From: Actinomycetes bacterium
GTDB taxonomy: Bacteria > Actinomycetota > CALGFH01
Length of the DNA: 20,557 nucleotides
NCBI GenBank assembly: GCA_030146615.1
Contig: JASLBL010000408.1
Span: 1 to 20,557, forward strand
Direction: 5' to 3'
Within the stretch, counting starts at the first letter, position 1, and every line of letters begins with the position of its first letter. The translations under genes and the position numbers were made by a program. Of this stretch, positions 6,497 through 15,250 are shown piece by piece. The notes under the pieces are model-generated. The model saw only the letters and a program-made list of their open reading frames with translations, did not search any database and was not told the origin of the DNA.

Positions 6497-9280
6497 ATGC
6501 GGCGCGCCATCATCGTCGTCCTCGCCCTGTCCCTGCTCCTGCCGGCCGGCCTGCTGGCTCGGGGAGCCGCCGCCGACCCGGTGGACGTGCCCGGGCTGGA
6601 AGGGCCGGCCAGGGTCGACCGGGACGCGAACGGGATCGCCCACATCCAGGCCTCCTCGCGCCGCGACCTGTTCTTCCTCCAGGGGTGGGTCCACGCCCAG
6701 GACCGGCTGTTCCAGATGGACGTGCGCCGCCGCCAGGCCGGCGGCACCCTGGCCGAGCTGCTGGGGCCGGCCGCCCTCGGAACCGACGTGCAGCTGCGGA
6801 CCATCGGGCTGCACCGGGCCGCCGCCCGGTCGCTGCCCGCCCTGTCCGCCGACGCCCAGGCGGTGCTGGCCGCCTACGCCGACGGCGTCAACGCCTGGGT
6901 GGCCGCCAACCCGCTGCCGCCCGAGTACGGGGCCCTCAGCCTGACCTCGTTCCGGCCCTGGACCGCCCTGGACAGCGTGGCCGTGGGCAAGCTCCAGTCC
7001 TTCGGGCTGTCGTTCGACCTCGACATCGAGCTGACCACCGCCCTGCTCGGCTACCAGCAGGCCGGGCAGGCGGCCGGCTTCGACGGCACCGCCCTGTTCT
7101 TCCAGGACCTGTGGCGCTCGGAGCCGTTCACCGACGCCTCGACCGTGCCCGACGCCACCCGGGCGGCCGCGGCCACGACCTCGGCGGCCCGGCAGGTCGC
7201 ACGGGCCGCGGGACCGGCCGGCGAGCGGCTGGCGGCCGCGGGCCGGCTGGCCGAGCGCTACGCCGCCCTCGCGGCCAAGGTGCCGCTGCTGCGCAACGCC
7301 CTGTCCCAGGACCGGGGCCAGACCGGCTCCAACCAGTGGGCGGTGTCGGGCCGCCTGGCCGCCGACGGCCACCCGCTGCTGGCCAACGACCCCCACCTGG
7401 CCCTCGACTCGCCCTCGACCTTCTACCCGGTGCACCTCCAGGGAGGCGAGACCGACGCCAGCGGCAGCGGCTTCGCCGGGACGCCGGGAGTGATCGTCGG
7501 CCACAACCGCCACATCTCCTGGGGCGCCACCGTCAACCCGATGGACGTCACCGACACCTACGCCGAGCAGCTGCAGCCCGACCCGTCCTCGCCCAGCGGC
7601 CTGGCCACCGTCCACCAGGGCCGGCTGGAGCCGGTCATCCCCATCCCCGAGACCTTCCGGCAGAACAACCCCGGCTCGGGCACGCCCGACAACCTCACCG
7701 TGGTCCCCCCGGGCGGGGCCATCCCGCCGGCCACGCTGATCGTGCCCCGGCGCAACAACGGCCCCATCATCCAGCTCGACCAGGCGGCCGGGACCGCCCT
7801 CAGCGTCCAGTACACCGGCTTCAGCGCCACCAGGGAGCTCGACACCTTCCTGATCTGGGACGACGCCCGCAACCTGGACGACTTCCGCCGGGGCCTCCAG
7901 TTCTTCGACGTCGGCGGCCAGAACTGGGCCTATGCCGACGTCGAGGGCAACATCGCCTACTTCACCAGCGCCGAGCTGCCGTTGCGCGAGGACCTCCAGG
8001 CCGGCACCGTCAACGGCCTGCCGCCGTTCTTCATCCGCAACGGCACCGGCGGCAACGAGTGGCTGCCGGTCCAGAACCCCCAGCCCGGCCAGGCCATCCC
8101 CTATGAGATCCTGCCGTACTCCGAGATGCCCCAGACCCTCAACCCACCGGCCGGGTTCTTCGTCAACGCCAACAACGACCCGGCCGGCGTCACCCTCGAC
8201 AACGACCCGCTGAACCAGCTGCGGCCGGGCGGCGGTATCTACTACCTCAACAACGGCTACGCCGGCATCCGCGGCGGCCGCATCACCGCCCTGCTCCGGG
8301 CCGAGCTGGCCGGCGACGGCACGGTGTCGTTCGCCGACATGCGCCGCATCCAGGCCGACACCGCCCTGGTCGACGCCCAGTTCTTCGTCCCCCACCTGGT
8401 CAGGGCGCTGGCCAGGGGCGCGCTGGACAGCGACCCGACACTGCGCGGGCTGGCCCGCGACCGGGCCGTGGCCGAGGCCGTCGGCCGCCTGGCCCTGTGG
8501 AACCGCCGCACCCCGACCGGCATCGCCGAGGGCTACGACGCCGTCGACGTCGACGGCCGGCGCCTGCCCCCGACCCGCCTGGAGCAGGCCAACAGCGCCG
8601 CCGCCACCATCTACGCGGTCTGGCGCAGCCAGGTCGTCAAGGGCGCCATCGACGCCCGGCTGGCCCCCTTCGGGGTGCCCGTGCCCGACGGCGAGCGGTC
8701 CCTGACCGCCCTCAAGCACCTGCTGGAGACCTTCGGCGAGACCCGAGGGGTCGGCGCCTCGGGTATCGACTTCTTCGCCGTCGACGGGGTCGCCGACCCG
8801 GCCGACCGCCGCGACGTCACCCTGCTCCGAGCCGTCCAGGCCGCCCTGGCCAAGCTGTCCGGCCCCGACTTCCAGGCCGCCTTCGGCGGGTCGACCGACC
8901 AGGGCGACTACCGCTGGGGCCGCCTCCACCGGGTCACCCTCGACCACCCGCTCGGCGGCTCCTTCAACATCCCCCCGGCCTTCGGCGCGTTCCCGCCCCC
9001 GCTGCCCGACCTGCCCGGGATCCCCACCGACGGCGGCTTCGAGACCGTCGACGCCTCCGCCCACGACATCCGCGCCGACGCCACCGGCGAGTTCGGCTTC
9101 GGCGGCGGCCCGGCCAACCGCTACGTCAGCCAGCCCCGCGCCCCCGGCGACGTCCGCGCCGAATCCAGCCTCCCCGGCGGCACCAGCGGCGTCCCCGGCA
9201 CCCCGTTCTACGTCAACCTGCTCGGTGAGTGGCTGACCAACGACACCTTCACCTGGCAGGCGGCCCCGCCGGCCAGCTAG
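6497..9280 (+). CDS. penicillin acylase family Ntn-hydrolase, secreted
   Basis: A 927-aa precursor with a signal peptide (hydrophobic residues 4-20, likely cleavage after AAA at 26). The start of the mature chain has the family pattern (VDRDANGIAHIQASSRRDLFFLQGWVHAQDRLFQMD). The new N-terminus formed by self-cleavage would be S278 in QTGSNQWAVSG, giving an alpha chain of about 250 residues and a beta chain of about 650. Later family marks are LLANDPHLAL, HNRHISWGATVNPMDVTDTYAEQ and VNANNDP. The family hydrolyses amide bonds of penicillins, acyl-homoserine lactones or lipopeptides such as aculeacin; the sequence does not tell which. The ATG follows AGGAGAGG. The gene is divergent from the L,D-transpeptidase and stands alone. 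A 5-bp GC stem at 9300-9313 follows the stop and could act as a weak terminator. Confidence 0.93.
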   Translation: MRRAIIVVLALSLLLPAGLLARGAAADPVDVPGLEGPARVDRDANGIAHIQASSRRDLFFLQGWVHAQDRLFQMDVRRRQAGGTLAELLGPAALGTDVQLRTIGLHRAAARSLPALSADAQAVLAAYADGVNAWVAANPLPPEYGALSLTSFRPWTALDSVAVGKLQSFGLSFDLDIELTTALLGYQQAGQAAGFDGTALFFQDLWRSEPFTDASTVPDATRAAAATTSAARQVARAAGPAGERLAAAGRLAERYAALAAKVPLLRNALSQDRGQTGSNQWAVSGRLAADGHPLLANDPHLALDSPSTFYPVHLQGGETDASGSGFAGTPGVIVGHNRHISWGATVNPMDVTDTYAEQLQPDPSSPSGLATVHQGRLEPVIPIPETFRQNNPGSGTPDNLTVVPPGGAIPPATLIVPRRNNGPIIQLDQAAGTALSVQYTGFSATRELDTFLIWDDARNLDDFRRGLQFFDVGGQNWAYADVEGNIAYFTSAELPLREDLQAGTVNGLPPFFIRNGTGGNEWLPVQNPQPGQAIPYEILPYSEMPQTLNPPAGFFVNANNDPAGVTLDNDPLNQLRPGGGIYYLNNGYAGIRGGRITALLRAELAGDGTVSFADMRRIQADTALVDAQFFVPHLVRALARGALDSDPTLRGLARDRAVAEAVGRLALWNRRTPTGIAEGYDAVDVDGRRLPPTRLEQANSAAATIYAVWRSQVVKGAIDARLAPFGVPVPDGERSLTALKHLLETFGETRGVGASGIDFFAVDGVADPADRRDVTLLRAVQAALAKLSGPDFQAAFGGSTDQGDYRWGRLHRVTLDHPLGGSFNIPPAFGAFPPPLPDLPGIPTDGGFETVDASAHDIRADATGEFGFGGGPANRYVSQPRAPGDVRAESSLPGGTSGVPGTPFYVNLLGEWLTNDTFTWQAAPPAS

Positions 9281-9370
9281 GGCAGGATCGACAGCTCCAC
9301 CCGCCCAAGCGGGCCCAGGTCGGCCGCGGCCCGGTCCCGGACCGGCACCTGGGTGACCACGCAATCCGGA

Positions 9371-9588
9371 GGCACGCCGCCGTCGGGGACGACTGGGACG
9401 TCGAGGAGCGCACGCGGGCCACCCTGGAGCGGCTCGGCCTCGGCCACCTCGACCTGGCCAGCACCGCCAGCTCGCCCAGGCCCTGGCCGCCTACCGGGGC
9501 GCCCTGGCGGTGGCCAGCCACGACCTAGCCGTTCCTGAAGACCATCGGGATCACCCGCTGGCTGGGCCTGGAGGACGGTCAGATCTGG
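9371..9588 (+). pseudogene. remnant of an ABC-F type ATPase gene
   Basis: Three short pieces in shifting frames read as one ABC-F protein end. RHAAVGDDWDVEERTRATLERLGLGHLDLAS is the stretch normally found just before the ABC signature. QLAQALAAYRGALAVASHDL and FLKTIGITRWLGLEDG normally come after Walker B, with the H-loop His in SHD. The signature and Walker B part between them is missing. The join sits at a CTCGACCTG-like sequence that occurs in both normal places, so deletion through a short repeat is likely. One base is missing near 9457-9465 and one A appears added at 9527. The fragment runs into the 3' end of potC on the other strand. No start codon or upstream half is present. Confidence 0.65.
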
Positions 9589-10448
9589 GCCGCGAACCCC
9601 TCGACGGTCGACTCCTTGGTGCGCTCGCCGCGGGTGAGGCGGCGGTAGACGAGGAAGCCGAGGGCGATGGCCAGCAGGGACGAGACCAGCATGATGGTGG
9701 CCAGGGCGTTGAGGGCCGGGGTGGGGCTGGAGCGGGCGCTGTTGTAGATCTTGACCGACATGGGCTCGGAGGCGGCGTCGGCCGACAGGTAGCGGACGAG
9801 CACGAAGTCGTCGATGACGTCGGCGAAGACCAGCACGGCGCTGGCGAAGATGGCCGGGGACAGCAGCGGCAGCAGGACGTGGCGCAGGGCCTTGACCGGG
9901 GAGGCGCCGAGGTCCATGGCCGCCTCCTCGTACTCGCTGCCGATCGAGAGCAGGCGAGCCCGGTAGATGATCACCGGGTACGAGAACTGGAAGGTGACCA
10001 GGCCCAGCAGCTGGGCCACGGTGCCCAGCTGGACCGCCTTGAGCAGGTTGGTGAACAGGAACAGCAGGGCCACGGCGAGGATGATCTCGGGGAGCACGAA
10101 CGACAGCAGCATCTGGAAGTTGAACCCGGCGGCCAGGCGGCCCCGCCAGCGGTCCAGGCCGATGGCGAAGGCGACCCCCAGGGGCACCGCGGCCAGGGTG
10201 GTGAGCACGGCCAGGCGGAGGCTGTGGAGCAGGGCCCGCTGGAGGTCGGGGTCGTGCCAGACCGACAGCACCGGGTCCTCCCAGTACCAGCGCAGCGAGA
10301 AGCCCTGCCAGCTGGAGCGGGAGCGGCCGGCGTTGAACGAGAACCAGACGGCGATCGCCACCGGCAGCACCGATCAGGCCAAATAGCCCCAGACCAGCGC
10401 CTCCAGCAGCCGCGGCTTGCGCCACGGGTCGGTCAGCCAGCGTCGCAC
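9579..10448 (-). CDS. potC: polyamine-type ABC transporter permease PotC, with in-frame stop at codon 25
   Basis: Second membrane subunit of a spermidine/putrescine-type importer. The natural start is the GTG at 10446-10448, with GGGGAGG 7 nt upstream and 4 nt after the potB stop, giving MRRWLTDPWRKPRLLEALVWGYLA. The next codon is TGA (10374-10376), after which the frame continues without break as SVLPVAIAVWFSFNAGRSRSSWQGFSLRWYW to the normal end (289 codons before the stop). The TGA lies in the first membrane helix, where relatives usually have Trp (LLWSVLPV), so TGG to TGA is the simple explanation. The EAA loop is intact (EEAAMDLGASPVKALRHVLLP, about residues 180-200). A GTG just after the stop (10368-10370) could restart translation to give 263 aa, but the first helix would lose its start. 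Either a real nonsense mutation or a sequence error. Confidence 0.85.
10374..10376 (-). other. in-frame TGA inside potC (expected Trp)
   Basis: The codon is the 25th of potC. Good similarity to permeases continues on both sides in the same frame, so a single G-to-A change of TGG would explain it. Nothing suggests recoding, and other genes here use TGA as a normal stop. Confidence 0.8.
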
Positions 10449-10452
10449 GGGC

Positions 10453-11373
10453 TCACCTCCCCGCCTCCCGGGAGGCCTGGCCGGTGGTCCGGATGTAGGC
10501 CAGCATCGGCACCGCCAGCAGGACCATCATGACCAGGACGAGGGCGGCGGCCTGGCCCCCCTGGCCAGGGCTGGCGATGGCGTCGTTGACCAGGTTGCCG
10601 ACCATCGAGGTGCGGGGCGACCCCGACAGCAGGTCGTTGGTGAAGTAGTCGCCGAACATGGGCAGGGCGGTCACGACCAGCCCGGCCAGGATCGCCTGGC
10701 GGGACAGGGGCAGGGTGACCAGCACGAAGGTCCGGCGCCGGCTCGCCCCCAGGTCCCGGGCCGCCTCCAGCAGCCGCTGGTCGACCCGGTCCAGCCCGGC
10801 GTACAGGGCCAGGACCATGTAGGGGATGTAGCCGTAGACCAGCCCAAGGGTGACCGTCACCGGCTGGCCGGCCAGCCACGGGAACGGCTCCCCCAGCAGC
10901 CCGACCCCGACCAGCAGCCGGTTGACCATGCCGTCGCCCTCTAAGAGATTTACCCAGGCCAGCATGCGCATCATGTAGCTGATCCAGAACGGGGCTAGCA
11001 GGGCCACCAGCAGCAGGCCTTTGCGGCGGCCGGCGTAGCGGGTCACGTAGTAGGCGACCGGGTAGGCCAGCAGCAGGCACGGGGCGCTGGCCGCGGCCAC
11101 GAACACGAAGGTGCGCACGAACGCCGGCCCCAGGAAGCCGTCGGGGCCGAAGATCCGGTCGAACAGCAGCTGGAACTGGAACGGGTTCCACTGCACCGGG
11201 TTCCAGACCGGCACCGGGGTCCGGAACAGCGGGTCGACGGCGCCGAAGGCGATCGACAGGACGACGTAGAACGGCAGCAGGAACAGGACAACCAGCCAGA
11301 CCATGCCCGGGGCGGCGAACGACGGCCAGAACCAGCGGGGGCGCCAGGCGCCGGCGCGGTCGAAGGTCGCCAC
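10453..11373 (-). CDS. potB: polyamine-type ABC transporter permease PotB
   Basis: A 306-aa inner-membrane permease of about six helices. The N-terminal helix is followed by the usual outer loop with FRTPVPVWNP and the block RTFVFVAAASAPCLLLAYPVAYYVTR. The cytoplasmic EAA motif is EAARDLGASRRRTFVLVTLPLSRQAI (about residues 205-230), which docks onto the ATPase. APFWISYMMRMLAW and FGDYFTNDLL are typical of the PotB/PotH group. The GTG start shares one base with the potD stop (TAGTG), so translation is probably coupled. It is the middle gene of potD-potB-potC. No defect is seen. Confidence 0.93.
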   Translation of the reverse strand: MATFDRAGAWRPRWFWPSFAAPGMVWLVVLFLLPFYVVLSIAFGAVDPLFRTPVPVWNPVQWNPFQFQLLFDRIFGPDGFLGPAFVRTFVFVAAASAPCLLLAYPVAYYVTRYAGRRKGLLLVALLAPFWISYMMRMLAWVNLLEGDGMVNRLLVGVGLLGEPFPWLAGQPVTVTLGLVYGYIPYMVLALYAGLDRVDQRLLEAARDLGASRRRTFVLVTLPLSRQAILAGLVVTALPMFGDYFTNDLLSGSPRTSMVGNLVNDAIASPGQGGQAAALVLVMMVLLAVPMLAYIRTTGQASREAGR

Positions 11374-12614
11374 TAGGCTCCGGCCTTGAACTCCTGCCAG
11401 GCCGCGTGCCAGCGGTCGTCGATCTCGCCCGGCAGCTCCAGGTACCGGTAGCCGGTGTCGAAGTAGGAGGGCAGCACGGTCGCGGTCTCAAGGTTCTTGG
11501 GCAGCAGCTCCTGGCTGACCAGCTCGGCCGGGTCGAGCTTGTTCTGGGGCGGCTGGTAGCCGTTCCAGCTCATGTTCTCCACGGCCACGTCGTAGTCGAG
11601 CAGGTGGTTCATGAACAGGTGGCCGAGCACCGGGTTCTTGCCGGTGCGCAGCAGCACGATCAGGTCGCTGTTGACCGGCCCCTTGCCGTCCTCGGGGAAC
11701 CAGTAGCGCATCACGTCCGCGCTCTGGCCCTTGGGCATGTAGTACTGGGCGTTGACCATGTCGCCCGACCAGGCCTGGGTGATCCAGGTCTTGCCCTCGG
11801 GCAGGTCGATGTAGTCGTTGGTGTTGACCCGAGGCCGGACCGCCTTGGCCAGGGCGACCAGCTGGTCGCGGGCCAGGTTGAGGTGGTCCTGGTTGCCGGT
11901 GTTGAGGTCGGTGATGCCGTTCTTGAGCAGGGTCATGCCGATGCCCTCGCGGTAGTCGTCGAGGATGCCGACCTTGCCGCGGTACCGGGTGTCCCAGAGG
12001 GCCTCGTACGGGTTGGCCATCGCGGCGATGTCGTCCTTGACCTTGTCGACCCGCCAGGCGATCCCGGTGGTGTAGATCGTGTACGGCACCGAGTAGTTCC
12101 AGCCCTGGTCGTACCAGGGGTTCTGGAAGGCCGGCCAGACCTGCTCGATGTTGGGGATGTAGGAGTGGTTGAGGGGGCGCAGGAAGTTCCCCTGGACCAG
12201 CTTGCCCAGGTAGTCGTAGGTCGGGAACAGCATGTCGAAGGCGACCTGGCCGCCGCGGAGCTTGGCCACCGCCTCGTCCATGTTCCCGTACGTCGAGATC
12301 TGCACCTTGACGTCGTACTTCTTGTACTTCTTCTCGAAGTCCTGGGCGACCTTCTTGTAGAGGTACTCCGACCAGTTGTAGATGCGCAGGGTCCCGCCCT
12401 GCTCGGGGGCCAGGCCGTCGGCGATGCGGCCCGCGTCGGCCGGGACCGGCCAGGTGACGGGATTGTCGGGGCTGGCCAGCTGGGGGCCGCGGGCGCCCGG
12501 AGCGGCCCCGGTTTCGTCGCGTTCGCCGCAGGCCGACAACAGCACGCCGCCAGAGACGGCCAGCGCGGTGGCGGCGGAGCGGGAGAGGAAGGCTCGGCGG
12601 CTCATCCTGGCCAT
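11373..12614 (-). CDS. potD: polyamine-type ABC transporter substrate-binding lipoprotein PotD
   Basis: A 413-aa solute-binding protein. The N-terminus has a Tat-like SRRAFL followed by a hydrophobic stretch and a lipobox LLSAC with C29, so it is probably exported folded and then lipid-anchored. The mature part has GGTLRIYNWSEYL (about 73-85), DMLFPTYDYLGKLV, NYSVPYTIYTTGIAWRVDKV and WITQAWSGDMVNAQYY, as in PotD/PotF proteins that bind spermidine, putrescine or related amines. The ligand cannot be fixed from sequence. The ATG at 12614 has AGGAGG 5-6 nt upstream. A promoter containing the palindromic operator lies 30-60 bp upstream, shared with the divergent acyl-CoA dehydrogenase gene. Confidence 0.93.
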   Translation of the reverse strand: MARMSRRAFLSRSAATALAVSGGVLLSACGERDETGAAPGARGPQLASPDNPVTWPVPADAGRIADGLAPEQGGTLRIYNWSEYLYKKVAQDFEKKYKKYDVKVQISTYGNMDEAVAKLRGGQVAFDMLFPTYDYLGKLVQGNFLRPLNHSYIPNIEQVWPAFQNPWYDQGWNYSVPYTIYTTGIAWRVDKVKDDIAAMANPYEALWDTRYRGKVGILDDYREGIGMTLLKNGITDLNTGNQDHLNLARDQLVALAKAVRPRVNTNDYIDLPEGKTWITQAWSGDMVNAQYYMPKGQSADVMRYWFPEDGKGPVNSDLIVLLRTGKNPVLGHLFMNHLLDYDVAVENMSWNGYQPPQNKLDPAELVSQELLPKNLETATVLPSYFDTGYRYLELPGEIDDRWHAAWQEFKAGA

Positions 12615-12629
12615 GGCTGCCTCCTGCGT

Positions 12630-12659
12630 TTGCAGATGGGCCGAAAACTACAATAAACT
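12630..12659 (+). promoter_or_regulatory. promoter of the acyl-CoA dehydrogenase/aminotransferase unit
   Basis: TTGCAG (12630-12635) and TAAACT (12654-12659) are spaced 18 bp. The -10 overlaps the left half of the palindrome at 12657-12670. The same TARACT-palindrome order is seen in front of the FAD oxidoreductase gene. Confidence 0.45.
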
Positions 12660-12673
12660 GAACGTTCAGTCAA
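12645..12673 (-). promoter_or_regulatory. promoter of potD-potB-potC
   Basis: On the minus strand TTGACT (12668-12673) and TAGTTT (12645-12650) are spaced exactly 17 bp, with the palindrome between and overlapping the -35. A protein bound there would block this promoter and the divergent one together. Confidence 0.5.
12657..12670. promoter_or_regulatory. palindromic operator 1 (TetR/BetI type)
   Basis: ACTGAACGTTCAGT is a perfect 14-bp palindrome. It recurs, embedded in a 20-bp identical context with one change, at 17357-17376 in front of the TetR-family gene. It resembles TGAACGTTCA-type sites of TetR proteins. Confidence 0.75.
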
Positions 12674-12705
12674 TGTTCTGGGTCACACTCCGGGGAGTCC
12701 GTTTC

Positions 12706-13884
12706 GTGGGCCAAAGCCATCCGATGTCGGAGGCGGACCGGGAGATCCAGGCGGCCGCCCGGGCCCTGGCCGACGAGCTGCTCCCCCACGAGGTGGCCGC
12801 CGAGCTGGCTGGCGGCGAGCTGCCCGACGGGCTGCTGGAGCAGCACCGGCGCCGGGTCGCCGAGCTCGGCTTCGAGGCCATCAACATGCCCAAGGAGCTC
12901 GGCGGGGGCGGCTTCAGCGCCTTCCGGCAGGTGCTGGTCTCCGAGCAGATCGGCCGGGTGACCAACGCACTCGGCTGGGTGGTCCACACCCCGGCCTCCT
13001 GGCTGCCCAAGGTGGCGACTCCCGAGCAGCTGGACCGCTGGGTCGTCCCCACCATCCGGGGCGAGCGTCGCGAGTGCTACGCCATCACCGAGGAGGGGGC
13101 CGGCTCGGACGTCGACGCCATCAAGGCCACCGCCACCCCGGACGGCGACACCTACGTCCTCAACGGGGTCAAGTGGCACGTGACCTCCTTCAACCACGCC
13201 GACCACGTGTTCTTCCAGGGCAGGCTGGCCGGCGGGGCCAACGCCGGCGCCCACGCCATGTTCGTGCTCGACCTGGACACTCCCGGCATCCGGGTGGTCC
13301 GCACCCCCGCCTACAGCCACACCTACCCCTACCACCACCCGGTGGTCGCCTTCGAGGACGTCCGCGTCCCCGCCGGCCAGCTGATCGGCGCCGAGGGCGA
13401 CGGCATGCGCTTCGCCTACGAGTGGTTCCGCTACGAGCGGCTGATGATCGCCGCCCGCTGCCTGGGCGCGGTCGAGCGGCTGATCGAGGAGGCCACCGCC
13501 TTCGCCCGCGAGCGCCAGGCCTACGGCCAGCCGATCTTCGGCTACCAGGCGATCCAGTTCATGCTGGCCGACTCGCTGACCGAGCTCTGGGCGGCCCGGC
13601 TGATGACCTACCAGACCGCCCACGGCATCGACGGCGACCTCGACGTCAAGGTCCAGCACGCCCAGTGCTCGATGGCCAAGCTGTACGCCTCCGAGATGGC
13701 CGGCCGGGTCGCCGACCGGGCGGTGCAGATCTTCGGCGGGCGCGGCTACATGCGCGAGAACGTGGCCGAGCGCTTCTACCGGGAGCTGCGGGTGGACAGG
13801 ATCTGGGAGGGCACCTCGGAGATCCAGCGGGCGATCATCGCCGACCAGCTCGCCAAGCGGGGTGTCGGCCCACTCACCGGATAG
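12706..13884 (+). CDS. acyl-CoA dehydrogenase family protein
   Basis: About 392 aa, with the full acyl-CoA dehydrogenase fold: N-terminal helices (10-125), FAD-binding strands with CYAITEEGAGSDVDAIKATA (about 124-143) and NGVKWHVTSFNHADH, and C-terminal helices with ERQAYGQPIFGYQAIQFMLAD. The catalytic Glu is present (E368 in RIWEGTSEIQRAIIA). It should oxidise an acyl-CoA and pass electrons to ETF. The GTG at 12706 has GGGGAG 8 nt upstream and is preferred. The in-frame ATG at 12724 is an alternative without a ribosome site; an ATG at 12673 falls almost on the predicted mRNA start. The aminotransferase gene follows after 10 bp, so the two are co-transcribed. The pair is divergent from potD across operator 1. 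Confidence 0.92.
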   Translation: MGQSHPMSEADREIQAAARALADELLPHEVAAELAGGELPDGLLEQHRRRVAELGFEAINMPKELGGGGFSAFRQVLVSEQIGRVTNALGWVVHTPASWLPKVATPEQLDRWVVPTIRGERRECYAITEEGAGSDVDAIKATATPDGDTYVLNGVKWHVTSFNHADHVFFQGRLAGGANAGAHAMFVLDLDTPGIRVVRTPAYSHTYPYHHPVVAFEDVRVPAGQLIGAEGDGMRFAYEWFRYERLMIAARCLGAVERLIEEATAFARERQAYGQPIFGYQAIQFMLADSLTELWAARLMTYQTAHGIDGDLDVKVQHAQCSMAKLYASEMAGRVADRAVQIFGGRGYMRENVAERFYRELRVDRIWEGTSEIQRAIIADQLAKRGVGPLTG

Positions 13885-13894
13885 GAGACGGCCC

Positions 13895-15250
13895 ATGACG
13901 GTCGCGGACCGCCTTGACGAGCTGATCGCCGCCCAGGAGAAGCAGTTCCTGGACCGCCAGCCCCGCTCCCGGGCCCTGCTCGAGCGGGCCGCCGGGTCGC
14001 TGGCCGGCGGGGTCACCTCGAGCTGGCAGATCTCCCGGCCCCAGGCCGTCTGGATCAGCCACGGCCAGGGCAGCCGGGTCTGGGACGCCGACGGCAACGA
14101 GTACGTCGACCTGCACGGCGGCTACGGCGTCATGGCCGTCGGCCACGCCCACCCGGCGGTGGTGGCCGCGGTCTCGGACCGGGTCGCCAGGGGCACCCAC
14201 TTCGCCCAGCCCACCTCCGAGGCCATCGTCGTCGCCGAGGAGCTGGCCAGGCGTTTCGGCCTGCCGCTGTGGCGCTTCGCCAACTCCGGCACCGAGGCCA
14301 CCATGGACGCCGTCCACCTGATGCGGGCCATCACCGGGCGGTCGCGGATCGTCAAGGTCGAGGGCTGCTACCACGGCCACCACGACTCGGTGCAGGTGTC
14401 GGTGTACCAGCCGCTGGAGGAGATCGGCCCGGCGCAGCGACCGGCCAGCGCCGTCGCCTCCAGCGGCATCCCGGCCGAGATCGTCCAGCTGACCTCGGTC
14501 GTGCCCTACAACGACCTCGAGGTCACCGAGCGCGTCTTCGCCGAGCATCCCGGCCAGATCGCCGGGATGCTGCTGGAGCCGGTGATGATGAACGCCGGCA
14601 TCATCCCGCCCCAGCCCGGCTACCTGGAGGGCCTGGCTGCGCTGACCCGCCGCCACGGCGCCCTGCTGGCCTTCGACGAGGTCAAGACGGGCGTGACCGC
14701 CGCCCCTGGCGGGGCGACCGAGCGCTACGGGGTCACCCCCGACATCATCTGCCTGGCCAAGGCGATCGGCGGCGGCCTGTCCACGGCCGCCATCGGCGGC
14801 ACCCAGGCGGTCATGGACCACATCACCAGCGGCCACTACGACCAGGTCGGGACCTTCAACGGCAACCCGCTGGCCATGGCCGCCGCCGGGGCCGCCCTCA
14901 CCGAGGTGCTGACCCCGGCCGCCTACCGCCGGATCGCCGGCCTCCAGCAGCGGATGGTGACCGGCGTGGAGCAGGTCCTGGACCGGACCGGCCTGCCCGC
15001 CCACGTGGTCGCGGTCGGGGCCAAGGGCTGCGTCACCTTCTCCCCCACCCCGGTCCGCAACTACCGCGACTTCCTGGCCATCGACGACCGCTGGAGCCAC
15101 TGCCACTGGCTCTACCAGCACAACGGCGGCGTGTTCCTGCCCCCGTGGGGCAAGGCCGAGCAGTGGCTGCTGTCGGCCCAGCACACCGGCGAGGACGTCG
15201 ACCGGTTCCTGGCCAACTTCGCCGCCTTCGCCGACGCCGTCCGCGGCTGA
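13895..15250 (+). CDS. class III aminotransferase (glutamate-1-semialdehyde aminomutase-like)
   Basis: A 451-aa PLP enzyme of fold type I. It shows RVWDADGNEYVDLHGGYGVMAVGHAHP (about 53-80), FANSGTEATMDAVHLMRAITGR (128-150), GCYHGHHDS, the PLP-nitrogen contact D261 in LLAFDEVKTG and the PLP lysine K289 in ICLAKAIGGG. GTFNGNPLAMAAA follows. The overall wording is that of the GSA-aminomutase group, which also contains beta-amino-acid aminotransferases such as the Variovorax beta-phenylalanine enzyme. The placement behind an acyl-CoA dehydrogenase and next to an amine importer speaks for catabolic transamination rather than haem synthesis (inference). The ATG has TAGGAGA upstream, formed over the stop of the preceding gene. 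Confidence 0.9.
   Translation: MTVADRLDELIAAQEKQFLDRQPRSRALLERAAGSLAGGVTSSWQISRPQAVWISHGQGSRVWDADGNEYVDLHGGYGVMAVGHAHPAVVAAVSDRVARGTHFAQPTSEAIVVAEELARRFGLPLWRFANSGTEATMDAVHLMRAITGRSRIVKVEGCYHGHHDSVQVSVYQPLEEIGPAQRPASAVASSGIPAEIVQLTSVVPYNDLEVTERVFAEHPGQIAGMLLEPVMMNAGIIPPQPGYLEGLAALTRRHGALLAFDEVKTGVTAAPGGATERYGVTPDIICLAKAIGGGLSTAAIGGTQAVMDHITSGHYDQVGTFNGNPLAMAAAGAALTEVLTPAAYRRIAGLQQRMVTGVEQVLDRTGLPAHVVAVGAKGCVTFSPTPVRNYRDFLAIDDRWSHCHWLYQHNGGVFLPPWGKAEQWLLSAQHTGEDVDRFLANFAAFADAVRG

Noticed and set aside
5129..9364. A 1411-codon minus-strand frame covering the acylase gene
   Set aside because: Only the last 409 codons (L,D-transpeptidase) have family similarity and a natural start. The rest is the antisense shadow of the acylase gene, whose plus-strand frame has signal peptide and catalytic motifs.
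9277..9374. Minus-strand 32-codon frame from a GTG (PPDCVVTQVPVRDRAAADLGPLG...) with nearly all G/C third positions
   Set aside because: It has no ribosome site and no family that I recognise, and it ends in the acylase stop region. It may be the tail of a lost gene next to the ABC-F relic, but it cannot be supported as a gene.
10374..10376. TGA in potC as a recoded Trp or selenocysteine codon
   Set aside because: Other genes in the window end at TGA in the normal way, no selenocysteine structure is evident, and PotC permeases have no known selenocysteine. A point mutation or error is simpler.
13895..15250. Aminotransferase as haem-pathway HemL
   Set aside because: The fold group is the same, but no haem genes are near and the unit is linked to an acyl-CoA dehydrogenase and an amine importer, so a catabolic role is more likely. 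It is not labelled hemL.
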